Shown one piece after another: positions 39,440 to 49,808 of a stretch of DNA of 64,000 nucleotides. The notes under the pieces are model-generated. The model made no database searches and had not been told where the DNA came from. It saw nothing but the letters and a program-made list of their open reading frames with translations. The stretch spans positions 109,762 through 173,761 of the forward strand of contig NW_024468529.1 in the NCBI RefSeq assembly GCF_001632365.1. Direction: 5' to 3'. The DNA comes from Laetiporus sulphureus 93-53. Its lineage: Eukaryota; Basidiomycota; Agaricomycetes; Polyporales; Laetiporaceae. The translations under genes were made by a program, and so were the position numbers. The stretch's first letter is position 1. Each line of letters starts with the position of its first letter.

Positions 39440-40766
39440 ATGTCATCCAGGACAAAACGGAGCAGTCTTTTGAAATTTCATCGACCCAAGCTGCGTCTCA
39501 ATGAGGCTCCTATACCTGTCCTGAAGCCGGAATCCATGGCGTAGGTCGCAGTTCTGTCGCTGCATCAATTACTTCGGACGACGCCTCACCGCCCTGGAAT
39601 CCTGCAGTTGCCTGCAGAACCTGCTTAACTACCGGCTCCCTAAGCAACGTATGCGATACCCAAAGTCGAGATGTGCTGCGGTCCTTGTCGCGCTGTTCGT
39701 AGGAAGGATGGGCGACCTATACGTATTGCTTAGTCGGTTGGTACGCGTACTACGGGTGTTATGAGCTTTCTGATCTCAAGTCATTACGCCAAGACGCGCG
39801 TTGACATTGAGGACGTACGCCGGTGATACTTCATTGCCAGGAGGCAAATGGGAGCCGCAGGACCGCACCATTGAATGGACGGCGGTGAGTGATAGATTCC
39901 TTGCACGTTTTCGCTCTCTGACATACTGCAGCGGCGGGAAGCCTTTGAGGAGGTATGCACAGTCATTTTATCGCTGTGCCCAAGGCTGAATGCAGTAGAT
40001 AGGATTGCCAATGGACCGGAAGAAAGTGCCGCTACTATGCATCATTGAACCATTCCTTGCTGGGAACCAGTTGATTGTCACACCGTAGGCGAGCATTTTC
40101 CTTCTCAGATTGGACTGTACTCACTTACCAAAGTGTCGTCGTACTGATATTGGACAGTACTTTGAGGGTAAGCGACTCAGCGTGTCAACGCCGATGTGCT
40201 GACAGCGATTCATCTTGACGATGCGTAGCCGATCCTGAACAAGCCGGAAGTCGCGTCGCTCTTCTCGCATCCACTAATATCGTTCTTACACTCTGAACCG
40301 CCTTTCCCTACCGAACCTGAGATGCTCGAGTTGAAGTATCACACGTATAACGATGTAGACTGGCGCGGCCTGGGGAAAGTCCGCATGCATCGACTTCTAA
40401 CAGGAAGAGAAGCTGGAGGGACGAAGCCAATATTCGGGCTGACAGCGTAAGTCTATCTTTATCGCCGGTATCGTCGCGGTGCTGACAATTGCATTGTGCA
40501 GTGCCATCTTGATTCGGGTGGCCACCATCGGGTACGGGCGAGAACCCGACTTTGACGTATGTGCTCCGGGCCAGCCATCCCAGGAGGAACGGATAGCGTT
40601 CGAGATGAGGAATCATCCGATATTTCGCGAGGCGGCGCGCCAGGAAGGATTGGACCCAGACAAGGTGCCCGATCCGTCGACGTTCCGGCAGAGGGATGCG
40701 GCGGGTGGGACGTCAGGCGCCACGAGGCGGAGACAGGCTCAAGCTCAATTGCGGAGTAAGCTCTGA
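39440..40766 (+). CDS. PCD1: Peroxisomal Nudix hydrolase, CoA diphosphatase type
   Basis: Nudix enzyme of the CoA-diphosphatase group (yeast Pcd1, mammalian NUDT7/8), cleaving CoA or oxidised CoA to phosphopantetheine and 3',5'-ADP. Splicing gives MSSRTKRSSLLKFHRPKLR at the N-terminus, then QNLLNYRLPKQ, and CAAVLVALFVGRMGDLYVLL. The family-specific run LSRRALTLRTYAGDTSLPGGK leads into the Nudix box. Two introns interrupt the box (WTA|RREAFEE|IGLP), and splicing restores REAFEEIGL with the metal-binding Glu pair. Downstream are LISFLHSEPPFPTEPEM and KPIFGLTAAILIRVATIGYG. The protein ends LRSKL, a canonical PTS1 signal, which places it in peroxisomes. Start ATG 39440; stop TGA 40764-40766. The first Glu of the Nudix consensus appears replaced (DR at that point). 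Confidence 0.88.
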
Positions 40767-41197
40767 GTTGTATACGATACGTACACACAGCCATATTGCT
40801 AGAGCACATGTCTGATGAACTTTGTTGTAACCAGTGCAGGTCACTTTCAACTCATGTATGACAGATTACTGTGTACTTTTACATGTCTCATTGTTGAACA
40901 AATCCTCCTGATCGTCGTGAGGCAATGCGGCCAGGTTGTGGCATAGTAATGTCGCCATGGTGTGGTCGATATTGCAACAGCAGATAGATCGTTGTTGAGC
41001 TTACACTAGGCGAGGACGAAATACAGACTCTCAGCGGAAGCTCCGAGCTTAGCGGAAAGCTGATGCTGACTAAGCCATTTGACCTCGCCTTCTCCATGCC
41101 GCCACCGTTCTACATCCGCATTGTCGAGCCTTTCTCCTAACCATCATCTGTGCTGTTCTCTCCCTCGCTTTGCACAGTTCAGCTTCACGATTCTGTT

Positions 41198-42738
41198 ATG
41201 CCCCAAGTATATCGTCGCCGCTCTGAGTATGTCCAGCGCCCACCACCCGCACCTCGTCGCCGTTCCATCTTGACGCCACAGCCTGTTGATGCCGACGACT
41301 CCATTGTCCTATCCGATTTAGTTCGCACCGGGGAGGCGTCTCGTCTGCGACGCCGCGGTGCTTTGCGTCTTGACCACGGGCAAGGCGATGCTGTAAGGGC
41401 AGCCTTAACTGTGCCTTCGTCTGCCCCGAGTGGTGGAACAACTGCTTGGGCTATCAACCCACCAACCCTCATGCCGTCCGCGCAAATCGCCAACTCACCG
41501 TGGGTGGAGGTATCCGCCGATGAGGAGTTCTTTGGCGGACTTGAATGGCGAGAGTGGAGTACGGAGGAAGGAGGAGGCGCTGCTAACGGAGGCAGCGCCG
41601 GTGTGGACGAAACAAGCAGGGAGCCCGCTTTGGAAGAGGATGATGAAGAAGGTTATATGTTGTTCTGCGGCGGCATCTCGCAGGATGATCCTGAAGTCTC
41701 TCACGGGCCCTATTCCCCCTTCAAGCCTTCACCGCTTCCTGTACCCTCAACGTCAAGTTCGCCGTCCGTGTGTGGAGGGAATCGAAGAACGAACGGTTGC
41801 GGCGCGATTGTACATATGCGTGCATTTCCGCAGCGCTCACGCGGTGTATGGGTGGGCAAGGCTGAGGCTACTGAATCCGTGGTCGGTCTGGAATCCTCAT
41901 ACTTCGAGCGCTCCGTTGTAGCGAGGATGATGCAGAGCGCATGCGGCTGCCTTCGTGAAGGTATTGGCTGCGCTGTATGGTCAGTTGATCTGCGTTTTCA
42001 TGGCGTTGGCGTGGGCTGATTGTGATTGATGCCTTTCACCATTGTAGCGGCAATCCTCTGGGAACAAGATATCTACCTTGTCAGGCGGCCTCCGAGGGAA
42101 TCTTCTCAAATCGTTCTACACGCCCTGCTCGGGACACCCTCCCTCGCTACCCATCTGGTCCACAATATTGGAGGTGTCGCACATCACCACGCCGCTCTCC
42201 GGAATCACCCACCAGCACGCGGCCATCCTCGAACTTCTACGTTTACACATTCTTCGCTGATCACGTCTCCTCGTCCCCGCCATGCGCCTTCCCTGAGCAG
42301 CCAAAAGAAGGCGAGGTATATCCCAATGTACAACTGCCGTACTCCAGCAGGCCGGCGACACCTCCGCAGCCTCCATCGTCGTATGGGTACCGCTACTCCG
42401 CATCTCCACAGCCGATCTCCCAATATCGTCTTCTGCCTCCCGAAGAAGCTGTCGCCCCATCTACGTCAATCCTCGAGTCGACTATTGTACCTCCTTATCC
42501 CAGCTCCAATCCGCCACGTACGCCCACCCGTAGGACTATGCCGGTGTCGGAGCCGGAGCTTTACTTCTCTGAGGACACCGGCAGGCTTGTAGAGCCTCGG
42601 CCGGTCATTCTAGGCAGGGATGCGCCGGTGGGCATGCAACTCGACCCGGACGGCGTCCTCATTGATGCGGACTCGTCAGAGGAGCCTAATTCGCCTGACA
42701 AGACTGGCCCTGAGGGGATGATTTGGACAGGCCGGTAA
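41198..42738 (+). CDS. Hypothetical protein with a Cys-rich motif (basidiomycete-type)
   Basis: Two exons, 41198-41979 and 42048-42738, give 490 aa. The intron (GTCAGT...TTGTAG) splits a Cys codon and restores SACGCLREGIGCAVCGNPLG followed by LPC, a small possible metal-binding cluster. The N-terminus is basic (MPQVYRRRSEYVQR). The middle has an acidic region (ETSREPALEEDDEEGYML) ending in a short hydrophobic turn (FCGGISQDD). The C-terminal third is Pro/Ser/Tyr-rich and disordered (SRPATPPQPPSSYGYR), with ELYFSEDTGRLVEPRPVILG near the end. No catalytic domain is recognised. The downstream-exon open frame ends at TAA 42736-42738. Confidence 0.8.
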
Positions 42739-43081
42739 ACTTCTCGACGTCACCGGGACAGTATAAGATCAAAATGATGTTGTACATCTCAACACTGCTG
42801 CATCTATTTCCTCCATTTGTTGTTTATGCTATTGTCGTAGAGTTTCTCATCATTGCATTTGTTACTCCATCTCATACGGATTAATGTCTCCTTCATGCTT
42901 GTATCTCTGTTGACTGATGAGCATTTATGTTTAACGACTAATACGATTTGATGACGATTTCGCTCCGATAGGATGAGTGAGACCGGTGAAGGATGCGTCT
43001 GAACGTTGACCGTATCCACGGTGTTCGAAGAGTAAGACAGGCACGTCCCCGGTGACCGGCGGTAACTTCCGGTAAGGTTCT

Positions 43082-43089
43082 TATATATA
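43082..43089 (+). promoter_or_regulatory. TATA box of an orphan promoter
   Basis: TATATATA is followed by CCAGG, then a CT-rich initiator-like run (CCTTCTCTCTTTTTCTACC) at about 43,110-43,135, and an ATG 86 bp downstream of the TATA end. The architecture resembles the P450 promoter at 47,388 (TATATATACCAG is shared). Confidence 0.55.
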
Positions 43090-43174
43090 CCAGGTTATCT
43101 CGGACGCACTACAAGCCTTCTCTCTTTTTCTACCACCACCATACTCAAGCAAGCCAGCGATCAGCACCATTGCA

Positions 43175-43341
43175 ATGATACCCAAGTCAAGATTTTCTTG
43201 TCCCTATGAAGTGTAAGTTTAGAATGCCACTGATCTGTCTCGATCGCTGAACCCCTGCGCTGACATTCACCTGGTTGTCGCAGCGTCGACGGCATACCGT
43301 TGAGATCATCCATGATGCATATATCTGGATGTGCAGACTAG
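43175..43341 (+). CDS. Putative 31-codon spliced micro-ORF behind an orphan promoter
   Basis: ATG at 43175 in a good context (TTGCAATG) opens MIPKSRFSCPYE. A strong donor (GT|GTAAGT at 43213) and acceptor (TTGTCGCAG ending 43283) join it to VVDGIPLRSSMMHISGCAD and a TAG at 43339-43341. Both splice sites fit the consensus, and the intron is 71 nt. No family is recognised, and the C-terminus is not a CaaX box, so a pheromone precursor is not supported. It may be a real small peptide gene, a leader, or the surviving 5' end of a decayed gene. Confidence 0.3.
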
Positions 43342-44268
43342 CTTGTGATTCGCTGAGAGCGTAAGACGTGCTAAGGAGCGTCCTTTCGCATGCGGCACAT
43401 CTCAGTCGGATCACAGGCTAGCCTGCTTTGTCTCACCTACTTCTCGGTCTCTGCAGCGCACACGCGTTCATCATCGCATTGTACGTTGTCTATTCCAATA
43501 TTGCTACACTAATGTTTGTGTTCCGTGTGGTTAGCCATGTTGTGGTGCTGGAATGTTGCTGGTCATGCAACCTGATTTGCGTGCCGTGGGGTGCATTGCT
43601 GAGCCATGCTGAGGAGGACTCTGGAGATGATTACTCATCAATGTGCCTCATCGGCTGCAAGTCGATAGCTGAAGGCTGGTGTATCCATATTGGTGTATCC
43701 AATATGCTTTCATGATGGTCGGCACTCATGGTGAACTACTCCTACCAGGCTGTGAGACTGGAGGCTGCTGGTGTGATGCTCGTTTATCGGCAGTATCCAT
43801 GGGCCGCTGAAGTAGATACTAGTGCCGCGATATAGTCTGGTACGGCTCCTCATGTGCGAGGAAATATATTGTGTTGCAGATGGATGAAAGCGGTTGATAA
43901 TCGGAGTTGTTTGCCATTTCATTTCTGCCAATATGGTGGATGCATTTGCTCAGCATGCCTGCATCAAATAGTCCCTCCGTCGCGTCAATCGCGGTCCGTC
44001 ATTGCTTCTGTAAACATGAGTGTGCAGAACATGATGTAGTCGAGTAGGTAAAGGATTTTGGCCATCTATTCCCAGCTGCCAGCCTCCTCAGCCTTTTCAC
44101 ATGGTACTGATGCACGCAAAAGCAGGTATTCTGAGACGTGTCCGCCACTGTGAACGGGCCGTGTATCCCTCGCCTTTCATGACTTAAATCCCTTCTTCAA
44201 TGTAGCGTTTCGAGTACTTGGTCTGCTGTTCCGAGAGAGAAGTTGGAGGGATGCCCTTGGCAGAATGT

Positions 44269-44500
44269 GAGCAGTTGACACCTTCCGATACGCTTATCCG
44301 ACTGATGAATACATTCAGGACGTTTGTGCGTGTGTTAAGGGGTCTTCGTTTCTCAGATTGTGTGCTCTGGATGATCAGTCTGGACTCTGATGTCACAAGA
44401 TAGTAGGCCGAATCGAAACTCATAACCCCAGATGAGTAGTTGACAGCTATCCGATACGTTTACCGCTGACACTAATGAACACCGTCAGAACGTCCGTGTG
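44269..44500. repeat. Diverged direct duplication (two ~66-bp copies)
   Basis: Copy A (44,269-44,334) and copy B (44,434-44,500) share GAG(C/T)AGTTGACA, TCCGATACG(C/T)TTA, then TGAA(T/C)AC and (A/G)GACG/GAACGT with GTGTG at the end. Several mismatches and small indels separate them, so the duplication is old or under relaxed constraint. Confidence 0.6.
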
Positions 44501-44582
44501 AGTTCGCATCTCCCCTCCCGCGGACGATCCGACCGTACCCAAGAACGTCTTTGCGACTTTCTCTCCGATCAGCCAATAATCG

Positions 44583-46011
44583 ACTATATTGTTCCGGCAA
44601 GAACCTGCGCGCTGACAGCGAACGTCTGTCGTACTAGGATCATCGTTATCGGGACTATATCGCGATCCCATCAGGGGTAGTGCGGATGGCTTCTCAGGTC
44701 CGCGGGCCTGTTATTTTGGTGACTTGGCTTACCTTCTCGGTGTGCAGGTGATGCGAAGTTGCGAGTCGGACCGTTGATGTGTTAAGTCCGAGGATGAGGA
44801 GGCTCAGAGATGCTTACACTGTCTTTGGTGCGCGCATCATTGCTTATTAGAAGCAAGTTAATCTATTGCTCCATATTACTCATTTTGTCTGGACACTGGC
44901 TGCGTAGAGAAAATCGCGAAGTCACTGTCTAGCCAGCTGGGTTACATGACTACTCTGCTCAGCATACGTACATCGGAGAAGTCGCGTTCGGACATCGGGC
45001 ATCCCCAGTATCGTCTCCCGTGGGCAGCCGAGACAATTCCTTCAACCTCCGCGGGAACGCTCCGGATATATTTGTCTGACGCCAGTGTCGCTTTCGACCA
45101 TATCGCAAACGTGCAGACGGTTCTGACATGCTTCTGGCAGGTGTTGACTATTTGCGAGAATGTTCTCGATGCCTGGCCTGGCTCTTGCATGCATTCAAAC
45201 TTGACTTCCGACGTCGGATAGAGGCTATTAGACGGCTTCGCGATTACATCGCTGTAATTTCTGGCAGTTCCGAGCTCTGATCTCCGCCCTTCCGGACCTC
45301 CTTCAAACTGGCAGGTGCGTAAATGAGCCATGGCTCGCTGTCTGCTGTATATATGCTGACGGATGCCGTTATGTCGCAGCGTGGAACAGCCATTGCATCT
45401 GATTTGCTCATGTCATCAGCATACAGGCTTTCAGGACGGAAGGGAAGTCTGTTGTTGCATCCATCGACATGCTGGGCTTGCTCCTCTTGGTTACATACCG
45501 GTCCCGGTGATCATGCGGGTCGGGGAGCCTCCCGCCCGCGAAATGTGACACTGGCTTCAGCGGCGCGGCACGCAGATGTCACCGCATTGGAAGTTGTTCC
45601 GTGACATCGGTGAGCCTCGAGCATTAGTTTTCAAGGATGTGTCCACTTACCTTGGCATTACATGCGGGGTTTCCGGATCTCGTCTTGCTCTGGCCTGACA
45701 CGATGTTATGACGGGTCAGCGGAAATATTTTCGACTTCTTGTGCAGTCATGCTTGCATGTGCTGAAGGGCGCTCAACTGCCGGTGATACATTCCGACCGT
45801 GCGTCGGCACGGCTCCGAGTCCGCGCGCGATTTTTCCGCCTGTCGGATCCCAAGTGCATTCCACTTCGCTCTTTTTTAAATGCTTTCTGACGTCGCCTAT
45901 CCATTCTATTGTTCAGCAGCATGCGTGGCTCGACAGCGGGCATCTCCAGCGTGTCATTGGATCGTTATCGGGACACCATCGCGATATTGAAGGAGCTTCG
46001 CGTCCGCGGGC
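44583..46011. repeat. Two related blocks of a decayed dispersed repeat
   Basis: Blocks at about 44,583-44,708 and 45,906-46,011 align in the same orientation. Both contain TATTGTTC, a CGACAGCG/TGACAGCG core, ATCGTTATCGGGAC, ATCGCGAT and GTCCGCGGGCC in the same order and similar spacing. Neither holds an intact frame. They are probably fossils of one gene or element family. Confidence 0.55.
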
Positions 46012-47387
46012 CCTGTGCTCATTCTGATGGGCGATGAGCTGGCAGTCCGTGCTATGCGGGTGTTTTGACAGTGATACGGATTTAGCGGCCGAGTCGATGC
46101 ATGAACGCGATGACACACAACAAATGATGTGTCAGTCGGTATGCTCTCGGGTGGAAAGGTTCCGCCCATATATATGACAGTAAGTTGTCACTATTCCGTT
46201 GAGTAAGATGACGGTTGGGTATTGAATATTAACTATTGACTGGGACCCATGAATCCGTCCGTACGACGATCTACCAGCGTCGTGATGTATTTTGCGCAGA
46301 TCATGATCAAGAATGCTGGGTTGATATCGTCATGGTACGTATCGAGTTGTGCATGTTCTGAATTGGGGATGAATGGGCGTTGACGTATGTGCCTCAAGTT
46401 TGATCACCTTCAGATGTCTGCGTCTTTGTCGGAACGGTGCTGTGCATGTGAGTGGTGGCGTTGGGATCAAGTTATTTATCCAACATCCGCGGGGGGATCT
46501 TTGAAAAGAGAAGAGGAGTTTCTTGTTGTTTGCAGGCTTGTGATCTGGGATTCTAGGAATGTCGTTGTTTGCTTCAGGCTGTGCGCTAAATTCGGCCTAA
46601 CGTGCACGACTATGGAGCTGGATCCAAATTATGTAATGCCACCGGCGGACAAAGTTGGGGCCACAGGCGTTGTCATTGCCGACGCGGATGCCGTGCGAAG
46701 ACATCTCCTTGGCTTGCGTGGAAGTGCAGCGGCGGGTTGCCAGCGCTACCGATGTGCGGAGCCCGTCAGCGCTGATCCCCAAGACATTTCAAAGGACAGT
46801 GGGGACGAACAGAAGAGCGCTCGATCTTCGTGCTGCGCAAGGACCGAACATGGGTCGGACACGTTGGCGGCGACATCCAAGATGCAGTCGTCGCGATAGG
46901 CGCGACAGAGCACGGACGCGTCCAGGCAAGTCCGTCGACAGCAAGTCAAATTGATGCGCTCTTTGGTCTCCGGGACGTCAGTGATCGTGGCGCGTGCTGG
47001 ATTGCTTTGTCGTCGGTCAACATTTCCATCGGAGACGCCTCCTCGACGGACGTTGCGCTCTGCGGCTCGGACGAGAGGTGCGCGTATACGTGATCTTTAC
47101 AGTTTTTTTGATGACTTTTCCCGAAGCGCGCACGGGCGAGCGGTGGCGTCGGTGATCTAGAACTATGGAATTGACCGTAGGAACGGCCAAACCAGGCGAC
47201 CGGCGATCCGGCACAAAGATGAGAACCTCCCTGCCACTTTCGCCACGCCCTCCTGCCATTTCCAGCAGCACTCCTGCCATATCTGGAGATACTTCGTGTT
47301 CTTCACGGACCCGTGATGTGCGCTCTCGCGCATGGCCGCAGACAGGCCGTCCTCGACACTCGACGCCAGAAGCGCCACGATGGGGCG

Positions 47388-47395
47388 TATATATA
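47388..47395 (+). promoter_or_regulatory. TATA box, P450 gene promoter
   Basis: TATATATA at 47,388 is followed by a pyrimidine-rich run (CCCCCTTTCCTCTTTCTTCC, about 47,427-47,446), then by the P450 start codon at 47,625. Spacing leaves a 5' leader of roughly 150-200 nt. Confidence 0.55.
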
Positions 47396-47624
47396 CCAGC
47401 TCGCGACATGTTTTTCTCCAGCGTGCCCCCTTTCCTCTTTCTTCCACCACCCCGCCGTTCCGTACCCTCGCCGCGATAAGCAGGGTTTCTTGGTTTCCTG
47501 TCTTGGTCACTTTCTTCAGACAGCCCTGCTAACTCGCCCTTTATCGGAACGGAACCCACCCACGCCATCTCCTGTGCGCACGCAACTCACCGCACTCTCT
47601 CCGACACTTCACGATCATATCTCA

Positions 47625-49808
47625 ATGGAATCCGCAATCACCATCAGCATTCTCGACTCCGAGACGCCTCTTCCCATCTCCAGAGCCCTCCTCACCGCCA
47701 GCCCCTCCACCTTACTCTCCGTCGCGATAACCACCTTCCTCGTCTACCTCGCAGCTTCTGCAGTCTACCAGTCCTTCTTTTCTCCCCTCGCTGCGCTCCC
47801 TGGTCCCTGGTATGCTGCCGTGTCTGACTTCTGGATCACCACGCACGTTGTCCGTCTACAGCAATGCAAGACCGTGCAATCTCTCTTTGAGCGTTATGGA
47901 CCTGTCGTGCGAGTCGGCCCGAACAAAGTCGTCTTCTGTGATCTCACTGCCACCAAGAGCGTCTATTGCGTGCACAAGTTCGACAAGAGCACGTACTACA
48001 AGAGCCTTCTCACGTATGTCAAATGTCCACCGCTATATTGAGCTCCTCCATCTCACTTTCATGCGTTGCAGGAACAATAACGATCATGCGTAAGGTCTAA
48101 TTAAGAGTTCCAGTGTATACGCTAACTTGACGTGCTAGCATGACCACGCTTCCGAACGCACAGCATGCTGTCCGTCGGAAGGCCTACGCTCCTCACTATA
48201 CGACTTCCAATCTCGCTCTATTCCAACCTGAATTGCACGACTATTCTCTCAAGCTCGTGGATGTACGTCCTCCTCAATACCAAATCATCGTTGCTATCGA
48301 TCCTCAAAGCTAGTGCTGATGTACCTTCTTTAGACCCTCTCCAGCATGTCGGCCAAGGCCTCCGTAGATTGTCTTGATCTATTCCGGCATCTCATGGTCG
48401 ACGTCATTGGCACCACCATCTTCGGCTCTCGTGGAGGTTCCTTGGATAATTGGGCTCGTAATGTTCAGGATCCGCTTGCGACTGCGGTTTACGACTTCCC
48501 GAAGCGAGGCATTCTGGTAGGCAAAACTCCCGTACACTTTGCGCGAACTGACTGTCATGCGTGTATGTATCAACTCGTGCATGCGTCCTCGTGTATATTA
48601 TCAGCGTAGCGCCGTTCCTACCTGGGCATGGAATTTCGTATGCCGAATTCCGAACGAGCGCTGGCGTCAAGTTTGTGATTCTGACAGGATCATGGCTCAG
48701 GTAGTTGACCATTTCCTTCTTCTCTTTCAGCGGTGATCTAACTGCCTGGTACCCATAGTTCGTCGGTGGACGTCTGTATGAGATGCGCGCGAAGATCCAA
48801 GCCGGTCCAGTAGTTGGCGAAGCTGATCCCGAAAAGATCCCTTTATTGCAGCGCATGCTGCGATACAGGATCTTCTCAACGAACGAAAGCATGCCGGATC
48901 GCGACATCATCTCGGAGGGGATGGGTCACCTGTATGTGTTGTGTAGTACACGATTATTTTTCGCCAACTGACAAAACGATCATGTAGCGTCGCGGGGGTG
49001 GACACTGCATCAACCACGTTCTCCTACCTGTTCTGGGAACTCAGCCGTCGCTCGGACGTCATGAAGCGGCTGCAAAGCGAGCTAGATGAAGCGATGCCCG
49101 ATCGTAGAGTAATCCCAGACTGTTCTCTGCTCACTAAGCTGCCTTTCCTGAATGCGTTCATCAAAGAAGGTACGCCATAATAAATCGTTGCTACTCTCTG
49201 GCGTGTCTCATGTTATCTGGTAGGCCTTCGGCTATATGGGGCAGCCCCATCCCTCCTTGAGCGTGTCGTTGCCTCAACAACGGCATCAAATGTCGACGAC
49301 TCGTTCGATCTCATGGGCTACGCTTTGCCTCCTGGAACGATCGTCTCCACTCAGTCTTGGAGCATGCACCGTGATGCAGATGTGTTCCCAAGCCCGGAAA
49401 CATTCTTGCCCGAGAGATGGCTACCTATTGACGGTATCGAGGGAGAGGAAGAGAGACTCGGCAGGTATGTGGTCGGTACGAGGATGTCGCGATGGTCATC
49501 ATCTGACAATAGTTCACCGCTGCATAGGATGAGCCAGTATATGATGCCATTCGGTGTTGGCACGCGGGTCTGTGGTGGGCAGAACCTCGCTCAGATGATG
49601 TTGCGCATTGTGCTCGCCGCAATCGCCAGTAACTTCGACATCTCTGCGAACGCATCGGAAACGAACGAAATGACTATGGAGATGCGTGACGCCTTCGTAA
49701 GTCGACACCAATCACTCTCTTCGTCTTTTGATGCACGACATCGTCTCTACACAGGTCCTATTCCCAGCTTCCAAAGAGTGCAAGCTGGTTTTCACCGCTC
49801 GCAAGTAA
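47625..49808 (+). CDS. Cytochrome P450 monooxygenase
   Basis: Haem-thiolate oxidase anchored in the ER. The N-terminus has a hydrophobic anchor (LLSVAITTFLVYLAASAVY) and a Pro hinge (LAALPGPWY). Downstream exons give PVVRVGPNKVVFCD, the I-helix VAGVDTASTTFSYLFWEL (AGxDT), the K-helix ExxR in FIKEGLRLYGAAP, the PERF-type FLPERW, and the haem loop MMPFGVGTRVCGGQNLAQMM with the axial Cys. About eight short introns interrupt it, and the last exon ends CKLVFTARK with TAA at 49806-49808. The region 48,500-48,690 (after FPKRGIL) needs careful splicing. All catalytic motifs are present, so it should be active, probably about 530 aa. Substrate and CYP family cannot be set from sequence alone. No neighbouring biosynthetic genes suggest a pathway. 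Confidence 0.93.

Larger units (their letters stand above)
42739..47624. other. 4.9-kb gene-poor tract with decayed repeats
   Basis: The longest gene-poor stretch in the window. It contains an orphan promoter-like region with a micro-ORF (43,082-43,341), diverged direct copies at 44,269-44,334 and 44,434-44,500, and related blocks at about 44,583-44,708 and 45,906-46,011. A segment at about 45,014-45,084 is shared with 15,278-15,350. Frames are short and broken. Hydrophobic fragments such as IALYVVYSNIATLMFVFRVV (43,470 region) hint at decayed membrane-protein genes, without proof. A GC-richer block at 46,600-47,100 has overlapping open frames but no recognised protein. Confidence 0.55.

Noticed and set aside
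43175..43341. Micro-ORF as a mating pheromone precursor
   Set aside because: No CaaX box at the C-terminus and no ER-type processing motif, so the pheromone reading is not supported.
46387..47093. 170- and 87-codon plus-strand frames
   Set aside because: Overlapping frames in a GC-richer block without domain or codon-pattern support; could be a relic.
47017..47568. 183-codon minus-strand frame antisense to the P450 5' region
   Set aside because: Arg/Gly-rich translation of the opposite strand of a CT-rich promoter; typical shadow frame.
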